Part shown: piece after piece, positions 1 through 10,785 of the stretch
Numbering within the stretch: position 1 is the first letter of the stretch
How the letters are laid out: each line of letters begins with the position of its first letter
Origin: Tetragonia tetragonoides
Lineage: Eukaryota; Streptophyta; Magnoliopsida; Caryophyllales; Aizoaceae
Assembly (NCBI GenBank): GCA_038025085.1
Contig: CM076139.1
Coordinates: 21,407,307 to 21,471,306, forward strand
DNA: 64,000 nt
Direction: 5' to 3'
The notes under the pieces: model-generated
What the model was told of the DNA's origin: nothing
Databases searched by the model: none
Seen by the model: the letters and a program-made list of their open reading frames with translations, nothing else
Position numbers and translations under genes: made by a program

Positions 1-432
1 TCACATAAAAAAAAAGGTTGTAAGGTACAATGATTGTATGAGTATCGTTGTCCATTAAGGAACAATCGGGGCGAATAAAACTGGTTAAGAGTATAATCAT
101 CGGTTTGCTGACATGAGACTAAAATTTCTAAGGATATGACCAATCAAATAAAGTGACAAGCATTGTCACATTTAAAGTGACATTGTTAGTTTATATATTT
201 GAGGTACAATGGCAGGTTAGGTAATCAGTAATAGATATTATTATTTTATTATCTTGACATTTTAGTGGTTGATTTTGTTGGAGATAAGTCAATTACTTAG
301 GACACGTATAACATTTTTGATCCATCACCATTTTCATTCAAAAAAAGATTTTTGTATTGTAAAAAAAAAAGAGCAAATTAAAAATATAGTAATAAAAGGA
401 TAGTCCGTGCGTAACACGGGTAACCTCCTAAC
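1..432. other. AT-rich intergenic DNA, no gene seen
   Basis: I see no open frame, RNA gene or clear repeat boundary here. The stretch is AT-rich, with short A-runs, and ends in a (TA)n tract that borders the first mobile element. Confidence 0.6.
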
Positions 433-449
433 ATATATATATATATATA
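433..449. repeat. (TA)n microsatellite bordering an element
   Basis: An uninterrupted TA run immediately precedes the terminal inverted repeat of the next element. A second TA run (951-961) follows that element, so it sits between two halves of a microsatellite. Confidence 0.85.
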
Positions 450-949
450 ATCAGGTTCCGGTGTGAACTACAATTATATGCGAACTATGCGAACTCACAA
501 TCTGGACCATCTGTTTCAAAAGTTGAGGGCTGTGATCGCATCTCATGATCGAATGGCTATCTTTTACCCATCATTATGACAGAATTGTAATTGAACTTAT
601 TTTAATTTCAAAATATTTTCTCTCTCATCCTCACCCAACAACAGCTCACCAAATATAAGGAAGTGACAGTACGTACATCATCTCCTCGAGTGGTTTGGCA
701 ACAATTTGATATGATGTCAGCAAACAGATTCACCATTGTGTGATGTCAACAATTTGTCAGCGTACAAGGGTGAATTTTAGCATAGCCTTCCACGCCTCGT
801 CTTTTGTTCTCCAAAACGCCATCATTAATGACAAAGCGGGCCCGCATCAGTACAGTGCTCTTTTCTTAAAAAAAACGTGTGATTAAATTGTTGACGGCCA
901 GGATGCTTAGTTCGCAGAGTTCACATGTAACATTAGTTCGCACTCTGGA
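450..949. mobile_element. Non-autonomous element between (TA)n tracts
   Basis: The two ends are imperfect inverted repeats of about 50 bp. Reading inward, both carry GTGYGAACTA, a second GYGAACT and a third TGCGAACT copy, then CTGGMCNTC. The 500-bp unit has no coding potential. TA repeats on both sides recall the rice Micron elements, which are known to target TA microsatellites; membership in that group is inference. A short Mutator or Helitron derivative is also possible. Confidence 0.65.
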
Positions 950-962
950 ATATATATATATA

Positions 963-1235
963 GAGTTAACAACACTGAAGAGGACTAAAGTTTGCTTGAG
1001 TTTTGATTTAGAGGACTGAAATATTTTTTTTGGAATTGGAGGACTCTGTTAATGATTCCATCCAATCCACATGATCCCGTTAACTTTGTGAGAAAGTACG
1101 GTAACGTGTCAGTTTCTTCAACTTTCTTCTCCTTTTCTCACTTTTTTTATTTATTTATTTTTTTTTTTTAATTTTTATATTTCACGTCCCACTTTTGCCG
1201 CCACTTGCAAACGGTGTCGTACACTTAATGGGTGA
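963..1235 (+). repeat. Left terminal inverted repeat of the long-TIR element
   Basis: Pairs with the inverted copy at about 8475-8702. The match is close over the outer 140 bp and decays inward, with a conserved inner block AACGGYGTCGTA. Confidence 0.75.
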
Positions 1236-1584
1236 TTGGATTACAAATTGGACGTTGGCATCAGGCACCTGCAAGTCTGCAACATACAAACTAGCTGTTG
1301 GGATTTAAAATTCGAGACTCTTAACAAAGAAAAAGTTAAAGCCCGACATTAGCACATAGTATCACTAACCCATCAAAGTCATAAAATATTTCCTAAACAT
1401 TATCTACAATTTTTTTAAGTAAAACCCCAATAAAATCAAAACCCTAATTATGATTAAATTTTAGATCTACAACATGCAAGTAAGTAAATACGAAAATTAG
1501 ACTAAGTGACATGCAATTACATGGAAAAAACAAATAATCCCATAATTTAGTCCAATTTTACATTTTCTTTATACCAAACTCCAA

Positions 1585-1648
1585 CTTCTCACCAGGGTAT
1601 TCAACCATACCATAACAAAAAAAGTAGTATTTTAAGAGGTAGAGAATC
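1585..1648 (+). repeat. 64-bp direct repeat, left copy, flanking the Copia complex
   Basis: These 64 bases, from CTTCTCACCAGGG to AGGTAGAGAATC, recur without a mismatch at 8184-8247. They bracket the whole Copia complex. This is far longer than the 5-bp duplication made by an integrase, so another mechanism is implied. Confidence 0.9.
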
Positions 1649-2056
1649 GCAACTGGCACACTAGCTGGTTGAAACCATTAATGTGGTCCTGTAATACTGT
1701 ACCATGTTCCATATTCAGCTGGTACAACTCATATCTCAAACAAAGCTTATTAGTCAACGACTTTGATGCATATACACTCTGGAGCTTATCCAACAACTTC
1801 TTTGGATCTGTCTCGGTCAAGTAGTTATACTTAATCTCCGGAGCCATAACTAATCTAATAGTGCTGACAACTTTTTTCTTTTCGATGTCCACTCAGCATC
1901 GGTCACACCAGTAGGCTTCTCTGCATCTAAAGCCGCATCTAAGTTCTGTTGAACTAACAAATCCTCAACAGTACTTTTCCATACAGTAAAATTGATTTTC
2001 CCATCAAACAAAGGAATATCGAATTTTGGCACACTCCCAGACATTTTTCTTTGCAC
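1649..2056 (-). pseudogene. Copia gag, N-terminal part, truncated and frameshifted
   Basis: This is the capsid (gag) start of a Ty1/copia element. It opens MSGSVPKFDIPLFDGK, typical of plant copia gag, about 60 bp downstream of a primer-binding site at 2118-2129. A frame change near 1880 splits it, and the second part (KYNYLTETDPKKLLDKL) runs to the junction with the 64-bp repeat, where it is cut. The stretch 1649-1866 is almost identical to 3628-3842, so two copies of the same gag segment lie in tandem. It cannot encode a complete gag. Confidence 0.8.
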
Positions 2057-2117
2057 GGAAGAATTCTCACTCCAACAAATTTAGTAATTTTCCCACCACA
2101 CAGATCCTACAACCAAA

Positions 2118-2129
2118 GCTCTGATACCA
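2118..2129 (-). promoter_or_regulatory. Copia primer-binding site (initiator Met tRNA)
   Basis: Minus strand reads TGGTATCAGAGC, the standard plant complement of the initiator-Met tRNA 3' end. It lies four bases past the LTR end, as expected of the start of an internal region. Confidence 0.9.
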
Positions 2130-2133
2130 CTAT

Positions 2134-2703
2134 TGGGGAAAATCACTCACACACACAAAGGATAAAAAATGGAAACACAAACACCAAATGTAAAATAGGA
2201 GACACGTAAGATTTACGTGGTTCAGCCCCTCTGGCCTACGTCCTAACAATATTCACTATCTCAAATAAGATTACAAGTTTTGTTGGAAACTTGGAAACCC
2301 TCCCTCACTTTGTATACCACCCTACAAACCCGAGTCCGTCACTCAAGAGTTACAAGGATAGTAATACTAAACTCTCAACAACACAATACACTCACACTTG
2401 TGTTTATCTCAAACTTCTTGTGCATTGGATGATCTACTATCTCCTTCTAGCACACCTCTATTTATAGATGGAGAAGTGAAACTCTTGAGTTTCTCTACAT
2501 AACTCTAGCCTCCTCCATTTAGTACTTGAAGGTTACATCTCAATATTATTTAACAAAGTAGTTTCATGCTACTTTATTTATTTCCCATCAATAAAGTTAA
2601 ATGGTGTTTACTAGCACCATTCAACGTCACTTTCACTTCTATTTCTTTTCTTATTTTTTTTCTCTTTATTCGTTTATTTGGAAATTCTAATTAATTCCCA
2701 ACA
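2134..2703 (-). repeat. Single LTR of the deletion-derivative Copia
   Basis: On the minus strand the LTR starts TGTTGGGAATTAATTAG and ends TTTTCCCCA. A polypurine tract (AAGGGAGGATT) precedes it, as at a 3' LTR, and a primer-binding site follows it, as at a 5' LTR. One LTR therefore lies between two internal regions. Unequal recombination between tandem copies or integration of a one-LTR circle would produce this layout. Confidence 0.8.
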
Positions 2704-2822
2704 AATCCTCCCTTAATTAAAATTTCCAAGATTCCACCGTATCGGAAAATCTCACCTTCTTTTTATTTCCTTCAGTGCACCTTTTTTTCATGGCCTCCCC
2801 TTCAAGGTAGCAAATATTTTTC

Positions 2823-3233
2823 TCATTTTTCTGCCCTCGCATAACCAAGCGGTTCCCCTTGAACACCTTGCACCTCTGTGCCTACAAACTTGTATCCTTG
2901 CGATGTCATCTCTCCCAACGAAATTATATTAGCACCGCAAGAAGGCACATACCTCACATTTTGAAGAGTTTGTATTACACCGTTGTGGAGTTTCATCCTA
3001 ACACTTCCAACACCTTCGACCTTCATCCTCTCACCATTAGCCATCTTCAAATTGGTAAACTCTCCATCGGTCTTCAACGTGTCAAACATAGCTTGGTCTC
3101 GACATATGTGCATCGAGGCAGCGGAATCCATCACCCACTCCTTTTTAGCAACCTCATCACTCGTTGCTAAGTACACGTAATCATCATCCACACCTTTGAC
3201 CAAATTGGTTTGGGAATTGTCATCATCCTTCAC
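2823..3233 (-). pseudogene. Copia aspartic protease fragment
   Basis: Retropepsin-like segment of a copia polyprotein, which normally cuts gag from pol. The active-site region reads WVMDSAASMHIC, where the usual D-S/T-G is D-S-A. The downstream copia motifs LQNVRYVPSC and NIISLGEM are present. The frame then degenerates and reaches the polypurine tract and LTR within about 120 bp, so integrase, reverse transcriptase and RNase H are absent. A stop and frame change separate it from the gag part at 3240-3838. Confidence 0.8.
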
Positions 3234-3239
3234 TCACAT

Positions 3240-3838
3240 TTATTTCAACTTCTTTAGGTCCTCCCTCATTTGCGAACACATGGATTGTATATGACCCTTC
3301 TCCCCACAGTAATAGCACTCCACATTACCGAAATCTCGGTGCGACCGCGATTTTGATCTCTCCCTTGGACCACTTTCTCTCTTAAATCGACTCCTCCCTC
3401 GGCCCGACTCCTCCACAGCTAGTACTCGATCTCCTCCATCTCCTAGGGATACACCATCAACCTGGAGCATCATCCGGCCATTCTCTCTCAACACTGTCAT
3501 AACTTCATCTAGCGTAATCTCTGTCCTCCCTACAAGTAATGTCTGCACAATAGGCCTGTAGGACTTAGGTAGTGACGCCAACAACAACAATGACTCCTCT
3601 TGATAGGAGATCTTCTCATCTACGTTTCGCAACTGGCACACTAGCTGGTTGAAACCATTAATGTGGTCCTGTAACACTGTACCATGTTCCATCTTCAGCT
3701 GGTACAACTCATATCTCAAACAAAGCTTATTAGTCAACGACTTTGATGCATATACACTCTGGAGCTTATCCAACAACTTCTTTGGATCTGTCTCGGTCAA
3801 GTAGTTATACTTAATCTCCGGAGCCATAACTACTCTAA
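3240..3838 (-). pseudogene. Copia gag C-terminal part with CCHC zinc knuckle
   Basis: Gag segment of the same deletion-derivative element, upstream of the protease. It contains an Arg/Ser-rich basic stretch and an intact CCHC knuckle, CYYCGEKGHIQSMC. The N-terminal portion is missing: the sequence begins at APEIKYNYL, at a junction where the strand orientation of the surrounding element flips. It duplicates the gag piece at 1649-1866 almost base for base. Confidence 0.85.
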
Positions 3839-3841
3839 TAG

Positions 3842-3915
3842 TGGTATCAGAGCTTTGGTTGTAGGATCCGTGTGGTGGGAAAATTACTAAATTTGTTGGA
3901 GTGAGAATTCTTCCC
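3842..3915 (+). repeat. Inverted copy of the Copia PBS-leader
   Basis: TGGTATCAGAGC (3842-3853) and the leader after it, reading GAATTCTTCC near the end, are the reverse complement of 2045-2129. A primer-binding site here points away from the gag it abuts. The junction shares AATAGTG between gag and LTR-end sequence, consistent with a microhomology-mediated inversion. Confidence 0.8.
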
Positions 3916-3916
3916 G

Positions 3917-4633
3917 TGTTGGGAAAAATGCGGATAATTGCGGAATAATATTTTCCCTCTTTGTATGATTATAATGGGCTAAATAAAATATGCGGGAAAA
4001 TAATAGATGAGGACACCAGAATTTTTACGTGGAAAACCCTCCAAGTCGAAGGGAAAAACCACGGGGCCTTTGGTCCGCTAAAACTTCCACTATAATAGTA
4101 GGATTACAAGATGTCGTCTCTAGTATGAACTAGAGGATATCAAACAAAGACCTCACCCACAAAAGGATGGATTACAATTGTATATAATCTCACCAAAATG
4201 GTGGAACACTCAGATTATCTCACTTTGTAGTGGCTCTCTCTCACTCACTCTATGAGTGGTTTCTCTCACTTGTGTTGTGGGTAAACTTCACAACTTGTGG
4301 ATTGCTTGAATTGAATGACTTTGCTTTCTCCAAGTCCTCTATTTATAGGTATTTTTAGAGGAGTTTCATAACTTAATACTTGGAGGTTTCTTCCATTAAC
4401 TAGAGATGTAACTTCAAGCCTCTAGAATGGTTCATGTACGCAGCTCCTTATGTTATCCATGTTTAGTAGTAATATCACTAACTACACTATTTAATTCCCC
4501 ATAAAGAAATCAAATAGACATTGTAACTCTCTTGCGTAAGTTTCCACAATTACTCTGATCTTCAGTTTGTGTTTTCTTTCTTTATGTTATATTATTATTG
4601 TTGTAACCCATCAATTATGAGGGACTCCCAACA
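3917..4633 (-). repeat. 3' LTR of the 717-bp-LTR Copia
   Basis: Begins TGTTGGGAAAAATGCGG and ends ACTCCCAACA on the plus strand. The purine-rich tract lies at 4634-4650 on the element's upstream side, marking it as the 3' LTR. Confidence 0.9.
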
Positions 4634-4650
4634 ATCTCCCCCTTCCCGAT

Positions 4651-4890
4651 TTAATTGGGGGGCACCACCACACCGGTTCCTTTACAACAATCATCAAAAT
4701 CAATACCCTTCTTCTGGTTACAGCCCTTGACCACGATCCTGGCTTTGTATCTGGGCTTTGGGTTGCTTTCTCCGGCTTTGATCTTGTACACCCATTTGTT
4801 TTTCAGGGCTCGCCTTCCCTTGGGTAACTTGACAAGATCATAAGTGTGATTCTCATGCAAGGATTGCATCTCCTCTTGCATGGCTTTCTT
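4651..4890 (-). pseudogene. Copia reverse transcriptase N-terminal stub
   Basis: Continues the pol frame after the shift. EMQSLHENHTYDLVKLPKG and KNKWVYKIK are the start of a copia reverse transcriptase domain (RVT_2). The sequence stops after KKGIDFDD, before any catalytic YVDD box, and meets the polypurine tract. The palm, thumb and RNase H are deleted. Copying of this element would need enzyme supplied in trans. Confidence 0.85.
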
Positions 4891-7412
4891 CCATTCCTCT
4901 CTCTGAGGATCATTATAGCCTCATCGTAGCATTGAGGCTCCCCCTCATCCGTGAGTGTCACATACTCATCTGGGGGATATATGGTGGAAGGTCTTCTCTC
5001 TCTGGTTGATCTTCGCAACTCAGGTTGTTGAACTGGCTGCTCAGTGGACTCGACAGGCTCTTCATCATTTGTCTCTGTCAAAGACTCCTCTATTTCTTCT
5101 ATTGAGGGCTCGCCTGGATCAGGCATGTCACCAGTTTCATCATCATTGGTATCGCCTGCTTGTTCCCTATCATCATCATGTGGTACAGGGGATGACTCAT
5201 CATCTCGTCGAGGAATAACTCTGGGCTTCTCCGCCTCTTTGGTGTCTTCGATATTCTGGTCCTCGAAGAACACAACATCTCGACTTCTCACGATCCTTCT
5301 ACTCACAGGATCCCATAGGCGATATCCAAACTCATCTTTCGGTGAGCGAATGTAGATACATTGCTTCGTCTTTGAATCGAGCTTTGATCTTCCGTCCTTG
5401 GGGATATGGACGAATGCTCGACAACCAGATACCTTGAACTGGTCATATGAAACCTTTCTTCCCGTCCAGACTTCCTCTGGGATATCTCCATCCAAAGGAA
5501 CTGAGGGAGAATGGTTTATATCAACGGCTGTATTGACGGCTTCTCCCCAGAATGACTTGGGGAGTTTGGCATGAGAGAGCATGCAACGAACTCTTTCCTC
5601 GATCGTGCGATTCGTTCTCTCAGCTACACCATTCAGTTGTGGTGTTTTTGGTTGTGTCTTCTCGAGCCTTATGCCATATGACTTGCAATAGGCTTCGAAT
5701 GGGCCACGGTACTCTCCACCGTTATCAAAACGGACACATTTGAGCTTTCGGTCAGTCTCTCGTTCCACCCTGACATGGAACTCTTTGAAAGCCTCGAGTA
5801 CCTGGTCTTTTGTTTTCAACAAAGACACCCATACCTTTCTTGAGTGGTCATCAATAAAAGTAACAAAATATAATGCCCCACCAAGAGATTTCTCAGTCAT
5901 TGAACACACATCTGTATGCACCAAATCAGGAACATGATTTCTTCTACGTGGCTGGCTAGGTCTGCTGAATGAGACTCTATGTTGTTTTCCAGCCAAACAG
6001 TGGGTGCACGGTTCAAGTGTTTTACCTTTCACACCCGGGAGGATCTTTTTTCTCGCGAGGATTTGTAGTCCCTTCTCGCTCATGTGCCCCAACCTCTTGT
6101 GCCACAGTTCTAAGCACGATTTATCATGGGCAACATTAACTTCTCCCTTACACAACTTTGCTTGTGTGAAGTACAATAAACCTTCTTTTCGTCCTCTGGC
6201 GACGATTAGGTTGTTTCTAGTGAGCTTCCACTTTCCAGCGCCAAACTGGTTTAGGTAACCGGCGTCATCTAACTTCCCGGTTGACATCAGATTGAGGCGC
6301 ATATCTGGAACATGTCTCACATCCTTCAACACGAGCTCACATCCCGTGTTGGTTATCATAGTAACATTTCCTATCCCCACGATCTTACTGGTTACTTTAT
6401 TTCCCATTTTCACATTACCAAAGTCTCCTCTTTGGTAGCTTGAAAAGAATTCTTCATGTGGGGTGGCATGGAAGGATGCTTCTGAATCAACAATCCATGT
6501 GCTATTGTCTTCGGCAATATTAAGATAATTGTCTTCCCCAAATAGAAAGACATCGTCAAAGTCCTCCTTTGTCGCCACAGCAGTTGTGCTGGCCTCTTCT
6601 TCCTTCTTCTTTGGGTCGATTTGGTCGGGCTTGACATTTCCAGCCTTTTGATCTCTCTTGAGATTTCTACATTCCGACCTCTTGTGACCCGGCTTGCCAC
6701 AATAGTAGCAAGTGACTCTTGGGCGTGACTTTGATCGCCCTCTTGACTTGTCACGATCTCTCGTCTGACCTCTTCCACGGGTTTCATTTCTACCCCTGGG
6801 CTCGACAACATTGGCCTCGGAGTGGGAAGAGATACCACGTTCCTTCCTTCTCGACTCTTCGTTCATTAAACTGTCTGAGACGACATCCGTGGTGAGTTTA
6901 CCTTCTGGGGCCGAGTTGCTAAGTGTCACTACGAGAGTGTCCCAACTCTCCGGTAATGAGCTAAGCAGCAATAAGGCTTGTAATTCATCATCGATCATCA
7001 TATCGATCTTTCCAAGGTGATTGATAATCCCTTTGAAGGTGTTGAGATGTTCGATCATATTCTGACCATCTCTATACTCCAACTTCACCAGTCGTCTCAC
7101 CAAATGAGCCTTATTTCGAGGCGTCTTTTTCTGAATCATGGACTCTAGTTTTGTCCATAACTCGAAGGCATTGGTGTAAGTTGACACGTGCTCGAACAAG
7201 CTCCGATCAATGAACTTGCGAATCATAGCCACCGCTTTTCTATTTAAAAGCGTCCAATCTTCATCAGACTTTTCTGCCGGCTTCTTCTCGGTTGTGACTG
7301 GCACGTGCAAATCTTTGCAATATAAATGGTCCTCCATCATTGGCTTCCAATAGGAATAATTCTCCGCGGTTAGTTTAAACATGTCACCATCATGAGTGAC
7401 GCTCGACTCCAT
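4803..7412 (-). pseudogene. Copia gag-protease-integrase polyprotein
   Basis: An 869-residue open frame starting MESSVTHDGDMFKL, 40 bp downstream of the primer-binding site. Domains in order: gag capsid; basic Arg-rich linker; CCHC knuckle CYYCGKPGHKRSEC near residue 235; protease near 310; integrase zinc-binding WHKRLGHMSEKGL...CTHCLAGK; integrase core with HTDVCSM, FDNGGEYRG and LNGVAERTNRTIEE. The protease site reads WIVDSEASFH: the usual DSG is DSE, which should disable it. A shift in a GAGAGAG run near 4900 moves the last 30 residues out of frame. Gag and integrase look otherwise conserved, so packaging functions might survive. Confidence 0.9.
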
Positions 7413-7453
7413 TTTAACTCACACAAGAATATTTTATGGCTTATAAAAACCTT

Positions 7454-7465
7454 GCTCTGATACCA
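7454..7465 (-). promoter_or_regulatory. Primer-binding site of the 717-bp-LTR Copia
   Basis: Minus strand TGGTATCAGAGC, one base from the LTR end. It matches the initiator-Met tRNA 3' end. Confidence 0.92.
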
Positions 7466-7466
7466 C

Positions 7467-8183
7467 TGTTGGAAAAAATGCGGATAATTGTGGAATAATA
7501 TTTTCCCTCTTTGTATGATTATAATGGGCTAAATAAAATATGCGGGAAAATAATAGATGAGGACACCAGAATTTTTACGTGGAAAACCCTCCAAGTCGAA
7601 GGGAAAAACCACGGGACCTTTGGTCCGCTAAAACTTCCACTATAATAGTAGGATTACAAGATGTCGTCTCTAGTATGAACTAGAGGATATCAAACAAAGA
7701 CCTCACCCACAAAAGGATGGATTACAATTGTATATAATCTCACCAAAATGGTGGAACACTCAGATTATCTCACATTGTAGTGGCTCTCTCTCACTCACTC
7801 TATGAGTGGTTTCTCTCACTTGTGTTGTGGGTAAACTTCACAACTTGTGGATTGCTTGAATTGAATGACTTTGCCTTCTCCAAGTCCTCTATTTATAGGT
7901 GTTTTTAGAGGAGTTTCATAACTTAATACTTGGAGGTTTCTTCCATTAACTAGAGATGTAACTTCAAGCCTCTAGAATGGTTCATGTACGCAGCTCCTTA
8001 TGTTACCCATGTTTAGTAGTAATATCACTAACTACACTATTTAATTCCCCATAAAGAAATCAAATAGACATTGTAACTCTCTTGCGTAAGTTTCCACAAT
8101 TACTCTGATCTCCAGTTTGTGTTTTCTTTCTTTATGTTATATTATTATTATTGTAACCCATCAATTATGAGGGAGTCCCAACA
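7467..8183 (-). repeat. 5' LTR of the 717-bp-LTR Copia
   Basis: Same length as the partner LTR. It begins TGTTGGAAAAAATGCGG and ends AGTCCCAACA. It carries a TATA-like CTATTTATAG on both strands near 7890 and should hold the element promoter. Confidence 0.9.
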
Positions 8184-8247
8184 CTTCTCACCAGGGTATT
8201 CAACCATACCATAACAAAAAAAGTAGTATTTTAAGAGGTAGAGAATC
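8184..8247 (+). repeat. 64-bp direct repeat, right copy
   Basis: Identical to 1585-1648. It starts at the base after the CA end of the right 717-bp Copia LTR. Confidence 0.9.
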
Positions 8248-8474
8248 TTACCTATATACTTCTGATGTCAAAGGCAAAGAGTAAATGTGTTTGCAGTGAG
8301 GATAGAAAGCAATAGATATTTGGTGAGGACCACTGTTGCTTCCCGCCAGAAAACTCTACCTTTGATGTTAAAGAAAATGGTGAAGTGGTAAGGAAAGGAA
8401 TAAATTATGGAGTAGGGCTGTGGGGGTGAGTGAAGGGTCATAAAATAAAACGGGTAATTTATTTCTTAAAATGG

Positions 8475-8810
<336 letters not shown>

Positions 8811-8949
8811 GCTTAAATGAGAGCACAAGTTATGATGAGATAATGAGAGCAAATAAGGACCGTTGGATCTTGAAATTAACGACCCAGATCTAATCCTATA
8901 CAATTAGGACGCGCTGGTCATTAATTAAAAAGAAAAGGGCAATATCGTG

Positions 8950-9180
8950 AATTCGTGTTCAACTTATAAAACCCACAAACCCTAACAAACCCACCCAGCC
9001 CCATCTTCCTCTTCACTTCACTCTCTCTCCTCACAGTCTCTCTCTCTCCTCCCCGGCGATCATCTCCCCCGTTCACCATTGCCGCCGGCGATACTCTCTC
9101 TCCTCACAGTCTCTCTCTTTCCTCACTGCCTCTCTATCCCTCCTTCTCCGGTGAAGCTCCGCCGAGGTCTCACACACAGA

Positions 9181-9241
<61 letters not shown>

Positions 9242-9530
9242 CGTCTCTCTCTCCTCTGATTACAGCCATTAATGGCAACAAGAACTCCGGCGAGATCGGC
9301 GATTTCCGGCGAGATCGAGTTTCAAGGTTTCGAGCCTGATTTGTAGTTGATTTCGAAGACTTAAAGCTCGATCTGAATTTTTTGGAAATTTAAAGCTCGA
9401 TTTGAGCTTCGATTTGGCATTAGTTACATGCAAGGGTTTGAGCACGACGGCGACGAATGACGGAGCTCAAGGGAGATGATGCCGAGGATTCCGGCGACTG
9501 TAGATTGGCGGTAAAGCGTTCTATCTGTAT
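8950..9530 (+). other. Plant gene 5'-end-like segment inside the element
   Basis: TATA-like CTTATAAAACCC near 8966 is followed by CCCACAAACCCTAAC, a pyrimidine-rich leader with CTCTCTCTCC motifs, a 54-bp (CT)n run at 9183-9236, and a GC-richer stretch with several CCGGCG and GGCGAGATC words. This resembles a plant promoter and 5' UTR captured by an element. The frame from 9079 to 9339 is mostly simple repeat and is not called as a gene. Confidence 0.3.
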
Positions 9531-10389
9531 TTTTTTTTTCAATATTCAACTGTAATTTTAGTTTTTATTCTAATTTTGTTCAATTTTTGTTGAGAAATTT
9601 GGACACTTTTTAGGTTCGATTTTTGTTGAGAATTTTGGACATTTTTTAGCGCAATTCAGTTTTGATTTCTTTTTTTTTTTTTCGTTTCATATAATTTGCT
9701 CGCAATTTAGTTTTCATCCAGATCTGAAATTTTTCTTTCATTTATTCTTCGATTTGTTCTTATTTGGTTAATTTGTAGTTTTTATCTCGAATTTTTGTTA
9801 TTTTTTTCCTGATTTGGATGTGAAAATGAATAAACAGAAAATAGTTAGGTTTTGAGGGCGTATTGGGTGCTGGTGGTATACTGGACATGGCTGAGGTTGC
9901 CGCCGGCGATCTTGGCCGGGTGGGCGTTTGAAGGGTGGCGGGGGGAGGGGTCGAATTGGAGAGAAAATAGGGTTTGGGTTCGGGATCCAAAAGGCGTGGT
10001 TGTGTGGTAACACGCGTTACACTCCATGCCCCCCAGTTTAGGTTGAAATCGGGACTAGGGTTCACCCTACCCTACTGTGCTCCATTTTTTCCTTAGGGTA
10101 TCTAATGTTGTGGGGGCAACGAGAGGTGCTTAGGGTTTGGGGACCTAGCCGTTTGAATTCGGGTTTTAGGATTTAGCGGGTAGGGTTTGATAGTGTGACA
10201 CGCGTTACACCCGATACCCACCAGATTAGGTGAATCCGGGGACTAAGGTTTACCATGCCCTACTGTGCTTCATTTAGTCCCTAGGGTATCTAATGTTGCG
10301 GGGGTGGCGCGAGTGCTTAGGGTTTGAGGACGCTCGTCCCCAAACCCTAAGCCGTCTTAACCCGGGAATTGGGTTTATCGAGGGGCGAC

Positions 10390-10785
10390 GACGTTAAGGG
10401 TTAGGGTTTAGAGGGGGTTAAGGTTTAGAGGGTTAGGGTTTGTGGGATTAGGGTTTAGAGGGTTAGGGTTTGATGGGTTAGGGTTTGGGAGTTAGGTTTT
10501 GGTGGGTTAGGGTTTGGGGGTTTACGGTTAGGTTAGGGTTAGGGTTTGGAGGGTTGGGGTTGGGGGTTAGGGTGTGGGTGTTAGGGTTTTGGAGGGTTAG
10601 GATTGGGGGTTAGGGTTTGGGGGGTTAGGGTTTAGAGGGTTAGGGTTTGGGGGGGTTAGGGTTTAGGGTTTAGGGTTTGGGGGGTTAGGGTTTGGAGGGT
10701 TAGGGTTGAGATGGAGGATTAGGGTTTGGGGGTTAGGGTTTGAAGGGTTAGGGTTTAGAGGGTTAGGGTTTAAAGGTTTAGGGTG
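10390..10785 (+). repeat. Degenerate telomere-like minisatellite
   Basis: About 400 bp of TTAGGG- and TTTAGGG-like words in 13-15-bp units of the form GGGTTAGGGTTTRGNG. It resembles the plant telomere repeat TTTAGGG but is irregular, with many GGGG extensions. It sits inside an element, not at a chromosome end. Confidence 0.85.

Larger units (their letters stand above)
3917..8183 (-). mobile_element. Ty1/copia retrotransposon, paired LTRs, RT-deficient
   Basis: Two LTRs of exactly 717 bp (3917-4633 and 7467-8183), each TGTTGG...CAACA, flank a 2.8-kb internal region coded on the minus strand. The order on that strand is 5' LTR, primer-binding site, gag-protease-integrase, a stub of reverse transcriptase, polypurine tract (GAAGGGGGAGAT), 3' LTR. 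By eye the LTRs differ at about ten positions, so insertion is fairly recent. The 5-bp flanks (TCCCG and CTTCT) do not match, which fits a rearrangement after or during insertion. Confidence 0.9.

Noticed and set aside
4955..7020. Plus-strand frames opposite the Copia polyprotein
   Set aside because: They are antisense shadows of a well-supported gag-integrase frame.
9079..9339. 86-codon frame with a long Ser-Leu run
   Set aside because: More than half is the (CT)n tract; no splice or homology support.
10390..10785. A true chromosome end
   Set aside because: Units are irregular and unique sequence continues on both sides within an element.
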